From an uncultured cyanobacterium (lineage in GTDB: Bacteria > Cyanobacteriota > Cyanobacteriia > Cyanobacteriales > Geitlerinemataceae), in contig CAKZKB010000606.1 in assembly GCA_937121005.1 (NCBI GenBank), positions 1 to 21,225 on the forward strand: a stretch of DNA of 21,225 nucleotides. Direction: 5' to 3'. Shown one piece after another: positions 18,349 to 21,225 of the stretch. Both the position numbers and the translations under genes were made by a program. Position 1 is the first letter of the stretch; each line of letters starts with the position of its first letter. Under the pieces are notes generated by a model that was given only the letters and a program-made list of their open reading frames with translations, made no database searches and was not told where the DNA came from.

Positions 18349-21063
18349 ATGAAATCTTTCTATCTCTTGTCCGGTCGAGGTTTTGCCCCCAAAAGTGCCA
18401 GAGGGCAGCAGAGAAAACAGTACGAAAAAGCGCTTCTTGCCATCGGTTTGTTTGTATCTTTGGCGACCGAATCTGCCCGCGCTCAACTCGTGCCCGATAC
18501 GACTTTGCCCCAAAATTCAACAGTGACGATCGAGGGCAATTTACACCGTATCGACGGCGGAACCGCAGCCGGAAGCAATTTATTTCACAGCTTCGATCGC
18601 TTCGATGTCCTGACGGGAATGGAAGCAATTTTTAACAATAGCACTGCCATCGATAATATCATTACTCGCGTTACTGGAGACCGTCTCTCGACGATCGACG
18701 GGACGATCCGCGCCAACGGGACAGCTAATTTACTCTTTGTCAATCCCAACGGTATCGCCATTGGGGAAAATGCCAGTCTCGATATTGGCGGTTCTTTTTT
18801 AGGCAGTACCGCCGACAGTATTGTATTTGCAGATGGGGTAGAATTTAGCGCCAATCCCAATGGGTCAACCACAGGGGGATTGCCCCTACTAACGGTTAGC
18901 GTTCCCGTCGGCTTGCAATTCGGAAATGCACCGGGAACGATTTCCGTCACCGGATCGGGTAGCAATTTGAGTTTTGCGGCCAATTTAGCCACCGTGCGAG
19001 ACGATCGCCCCGATGGTTTTGCGGTGTCTCCCGGACAAACCCTGACTCTCGTAGGTGGCAATCTCGAACTATCAGGAGGAAACCTGACTGCGGCGGGAGG
19101 ACGCATCGAACTCGGTAGCGTTTTAGCAGGAGAAGTCGCTTTCACTCCAAACGGTTCTTTGAGCTACGATCGCGCCACGAGTTTTGGCGATATTCGCATG
19201 AATAACGCTGCGTCTGTGGATGCTAGCGGTAACGGCGGCGGCAACATTCAAGTGATGGCTAACAATATCTTTCTCGATGGTGGTGCGTCCGTTCTTGCTG
19301 ACACTTTGGGCAACGCACCGGGAGGAGAAGTGGACGTGCGAGCAACAAACGCGATCGAAATTGTGGGCGAGTCAGATCTGTTTTTTCCGAGTAGTTTATT
19401 TGCCTCAGTTGCAGAAGGGGCAACCGGAAATGGGGGTAACTTGACGATCGAGGCCGATCGCCTCTTTACCTCTGACTTCGGAACCATCGGTGCGGACACC
19501 TTCGGGATTGGAAATGCAGGAATTATGACTGTGCGAGTGCGCGATATCGAAAGTCGCCGCAGCTTTTGGTCGGCTACCAGTTTTAACACCGCTAGCGGCA
19601 CTGGAGGCACAATTATTGTTGAAGGCGATCGCTTGCGAATTCTCGACGGAACCCAGGTACTCGCGTTTACCCAAGGTCAAGGAAATGCTGGATCGGTGAT
19701 TGTCCGCACGAACGAACTGGTCGAGATACGAGGTGAAAACGATACTCCCAGTTTCTTTTTTGCCAGCCTCATCGTCACCACAGCAGAAGAAGAGTCGGGT
19801 GGTTTAGGTGGGGATATTCTCATTGAAACAGGGCATCTTATTCTTGCTGATGGTGGTGCCCTCGCCACTGCAACTGGGAACGATCGCCCTGGCGGACAGT
19901 TAACCGTTCGCACCCGCGAGTCCATCGAACTTACCGGAACTGATTCTCGAGGAGTTCCGACCACTATCAACAGCCAAACCTTTACTAGCGGTCTAGGGGG
20001 AGATTTAACCATCGAAACACCAAGATTGGTCGTCCGCGATGGCGGTCAAATCAGTTCGGGCACCTTTGGGAGTGGAGATGGCGGGAACTTGACGATTCGG
20101 GCTGAAGAAATCGATCTCTCTGGTGACACCGAAGCCATTGAAATAGGAGGGCGCGACTTCTTTCGCGACGAGTCGAGAACTCGCTATCCGAGTGGTTTAA
20201 TTGCCTCTTCAGAAAATTTGGCCGATGCAGAGGATTTGGGTGGAGATGCGGGAAATTTGACGATCGCGGCCGAAACCCTGCGCGTCGCCGACGGTGCGGA
20301 AGTGGCCGTTGCCAGCAACAACGGCGACGGCGGGGCCGGAACCCTGACGATCGTCGCCGAACAAGTGCGCTTGCGATCGAACGGTCGCTTGCTGGCCGAT
20401 AGTGCCGCCGGACTCGGTAACATTGACTTACGGGCCGACACCCTGCGCCTGCGCGATGGTAGTCGCATTTCCACCAACGCTCGCGGCCAGGATCCTGGCG
20501 GTAATATTACTCTAGAATTGAATACCTTGGCCGCTTTAGAAAATAGCGACATCACTGCCAACGCTACCAACAGTGCCGGGGGACGGATTCAAATTACCGC
20601 CGACGGGATTTTCGGAACTGAATTTCGCGAATTTCTTACCCCCGAAAGCGACATCACCGCGACCTCGGATTTGGGGGCCGAATTTAGCGGCGTTGTCGAG
20701 ATCCAAACTCCCGATGTGGATCCGTCTGAAGCCTTATTAGACCTCTCTGAAGAAACCACTGATGCCAGCGATCGCATTATCTCCGGTTGCATCGCCCGCG
20801 ACAACTCTTTTACCGTCATCGGACGCGGCGGTTTGCCTCCCGATCCGACCCAACCCTTTCGTGGACAAGTCATCTGGCGCGACTTCCAAGATTTTACCAG
20901 CGAAGGGTTTGCCAGCAGTAGCGAACCCGATCGAGATGCGATCGTCGTCGATCGGCTACCCACAGAAGCCACCACTTGGACGACTTCATCTGAAGGAAAG
21001 GTGATGTTAGTTTCTCAAGGTCAACCGCGATCGGCATTACCCGACGTTCGTTGTTCGCACTAA
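18349..21063 (+). CDS. Filamentous hemagglutinin N-terminal (TPS) domain secreted protein, TpsA-like
   Basis: A 904-residue protein with signal peptide: basic start, hydrophobic ALLAIGLFVSLAT (29-40) and cleavage probably after ARA45. The TPS secretion domain follows, with TVTIEGNLHRIDGGTAAGSN, F-HSFDRFDV, and the family hallmark LLFVNPNGIAIG (129-139). The body is a long series of beta-helix repeats (GGNLTI, GGDLTIET, DGGQISSGTFG, GDGGNLTIRAEEIDLSG). The end has ISGCIARDNSFTVIGRGGLPPDPTQPFRGQ, the standard C-terminus of cyanobacterial members. It should be exported by a two-partner TpsB (Omp85-type) pore to the outer surface, for adhesion or another contact role; no such gene is in the window. 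The ATG at 18349 is chosen for the signal peptide; a TTG 37 codons upstream extends the frame. It appears complete. Confidence 0.92.
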   Translation: MKSFYLLSGRGFAPKSARGQQRKQYEKALLAIGLFVSLATESARAQLVPDTTLPQNSTVTIEGNLHRIDGGTAAGSNLFHSFDRFDVLTGMEAIFNNSTAIDNIITRVTGDRLSTIDGTIRANGTANLLFVNPNGIAIGENASLDIGGSFLGSTADSIVFADGVEFSANPNGSTTGGLPLLTVSVPVGLQFGNAPGTISVTGSGSNLSFAANLATVRDDRPDGFAVSPGQTLTLVGGNLELSGGNLTAAGGRIELGSVLAGEVAFTPNGSLSYDRATSFGDIRMNNAASVDASGNGGGNIQVMANNIFLDGGASVLADTLGNAPGGEVDVRATNAIEIVGESDLFFPSSLFASVAEGATGNGGNLTIEADRLFTSDFGTIGADTFGIGNAGIMTVRVRDIESRRSFWSATSFNTASGTGGTIIVEGDRLRILDGTQVLAFTQGQGNAGSVIVRTNELVEIRGENDTPSFFFASLIVTTAEEESGGLGGDILIETGHLILADGGALATATGNDRPGGQLTVRTRESIELTGTDSRGVPTTINSQTFTSGLGGDLTIETPRLVVRDGGQISSGTFGSGDGGNLTIRAEEIDLSGDTEAIEIGGRDFFRDESRTRYPSGLIASSENLADAEDLGGDAGNLTIAAETLRVADGAEVAVASNNGDGGAGTLTIVAEQVRLRSNGRLLADSAAGLGNIDLRADTLRLRDGSRISTNARGQDPGGNITLELNTLAALENSDITANATNSAGGRIQITADGIFGTEFREFLTPESDITATSDLGAEFSGVVEIQTPDVDPSEALLDLSEETTDASDRIISGCIARDNSFTVIGRGGLPPDPTQPFRGQVIWRDFQDFTSEGFASSSEPDRDAIVVDRLPTEATTWTTSSEGKVMLVSQGQPRSALPDVRCSH

Positions 21064-21104
21064 CTATTTTACCAAAATCAATACAACAGATAAGAGGGTT
21101 TATG

Positions 21105-21225
21105 GTAAGGATTCAGGTATGCTAGGGTAAACGGGTCTAGAAACCCGGTTTCTGAAAGGAGAAACTTGGATTTTTCCCGGCTATAAGCGAGAAACCGGGT
21201 TTCTCTGTACCACCTGAATGCTTAC
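21105..21225. mobile_element. MITE-like nested inverted repeat (may continue past the window)
   Basis: Outer arms GTAAGGATTCAGGT (21105-21118) and ACCTGAATGCTTAC (21212-21225) match at 13 of 14 paired positions. Inner arms AGAAACCCGGTTTCT (21139-21153) and AGAAACCGGGTTTCT (21190-21204) are exact reverse complements. No coding capacity. A related outer-end sequence occurs at 787-800 (GTAAGGATTCAAGT), and a relative of the inner arm lies near 4629 (AGAAACCCGGCTTCT). Confidence 0.6.

Overview
The window looks like chromosomal DNA of a filamentous (Oscillatoriales-like) cyanobacterium. The octamer GCGATCGC and the shorter CGATCG are scattered through genes and gaps alike, which is the HIP1 habit of cyanobacteria. 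The gene families point the same way: three Uma2/DUF820 proteins, a DUF4058 protein, Hanks-type kinases fused to other domains, and a ~900-residue TPS-type hemagglutinin with a cyanobacterial C-terminus. The genus cannot be fixed from this sequence alone.

Layout. 1-689 (-) is a radical SAM protein cut by the window edge. 886-3913 is an accessory block: DUF4058 (-), a divergent Rpn/DUF4351-like PD-(D/E)XK protein (+), a Uma2 protein (+), and a convergent VapB/VapC-type toxin-antitoxin pair (-). 3914-4968 has no intact gene. It holds palindromic repeats, a frameshifted MNT-nucleotidyltransferase remnant and a ~205-bp MITE-like nested inverted repeat. 4969-6624 (-) is a Ser/Thr kinase fused to an FGE-sulfatase/C-type-lectin domain, whose last ~35 residues look like a diversity-generating-retroelement variable region. 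6625-7837 is a REP-associated tyrosine transposase (RAYT) flanked on both sides by related REP palindromes. 7838-9699 (-) is a second Uma2 and a second, membrane-anchored kinase.

From 9976 on, genes are mostly on the + strand: a GT4 glycosyltransferase, a membrane-anchored protein of unknown function, a third Uma2, an APC amino-acid permease, a large lipoprotein of unknown function, a convergent GerMN-type lipoprotein (-), pyrB (aspartate carbamoyltransferase, the only clear housekeeping gene besides the radical SAM protein), and a filamentous-hemagglutinin/TPS-domain secreted protein. The window ends inside a MITE-like inverted repeat.

How the parts relate. There is no single pathway here. 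The strongest candidate for unusual biology is the kinase-lectin fusion with its A-to-N-type variable tail; no reverse transcriptase or template repeat is present in the window, so any DGR driving it must act from elsewhere. The second theme is the RAYT and its REP family: copies of the same palindrome lie at about 3970, 4360, 4391, 6673, 6918, 7604, 7737, 8699 and 9764, some with paired arm changes that keep the hairpin. Gaps also carry other repeats typical of cyanobacteria: heptanucleotide tandem repeats, an AATTAAAAATTCAA tandem repeat, and AGAAACCCGGTTTCT elements.
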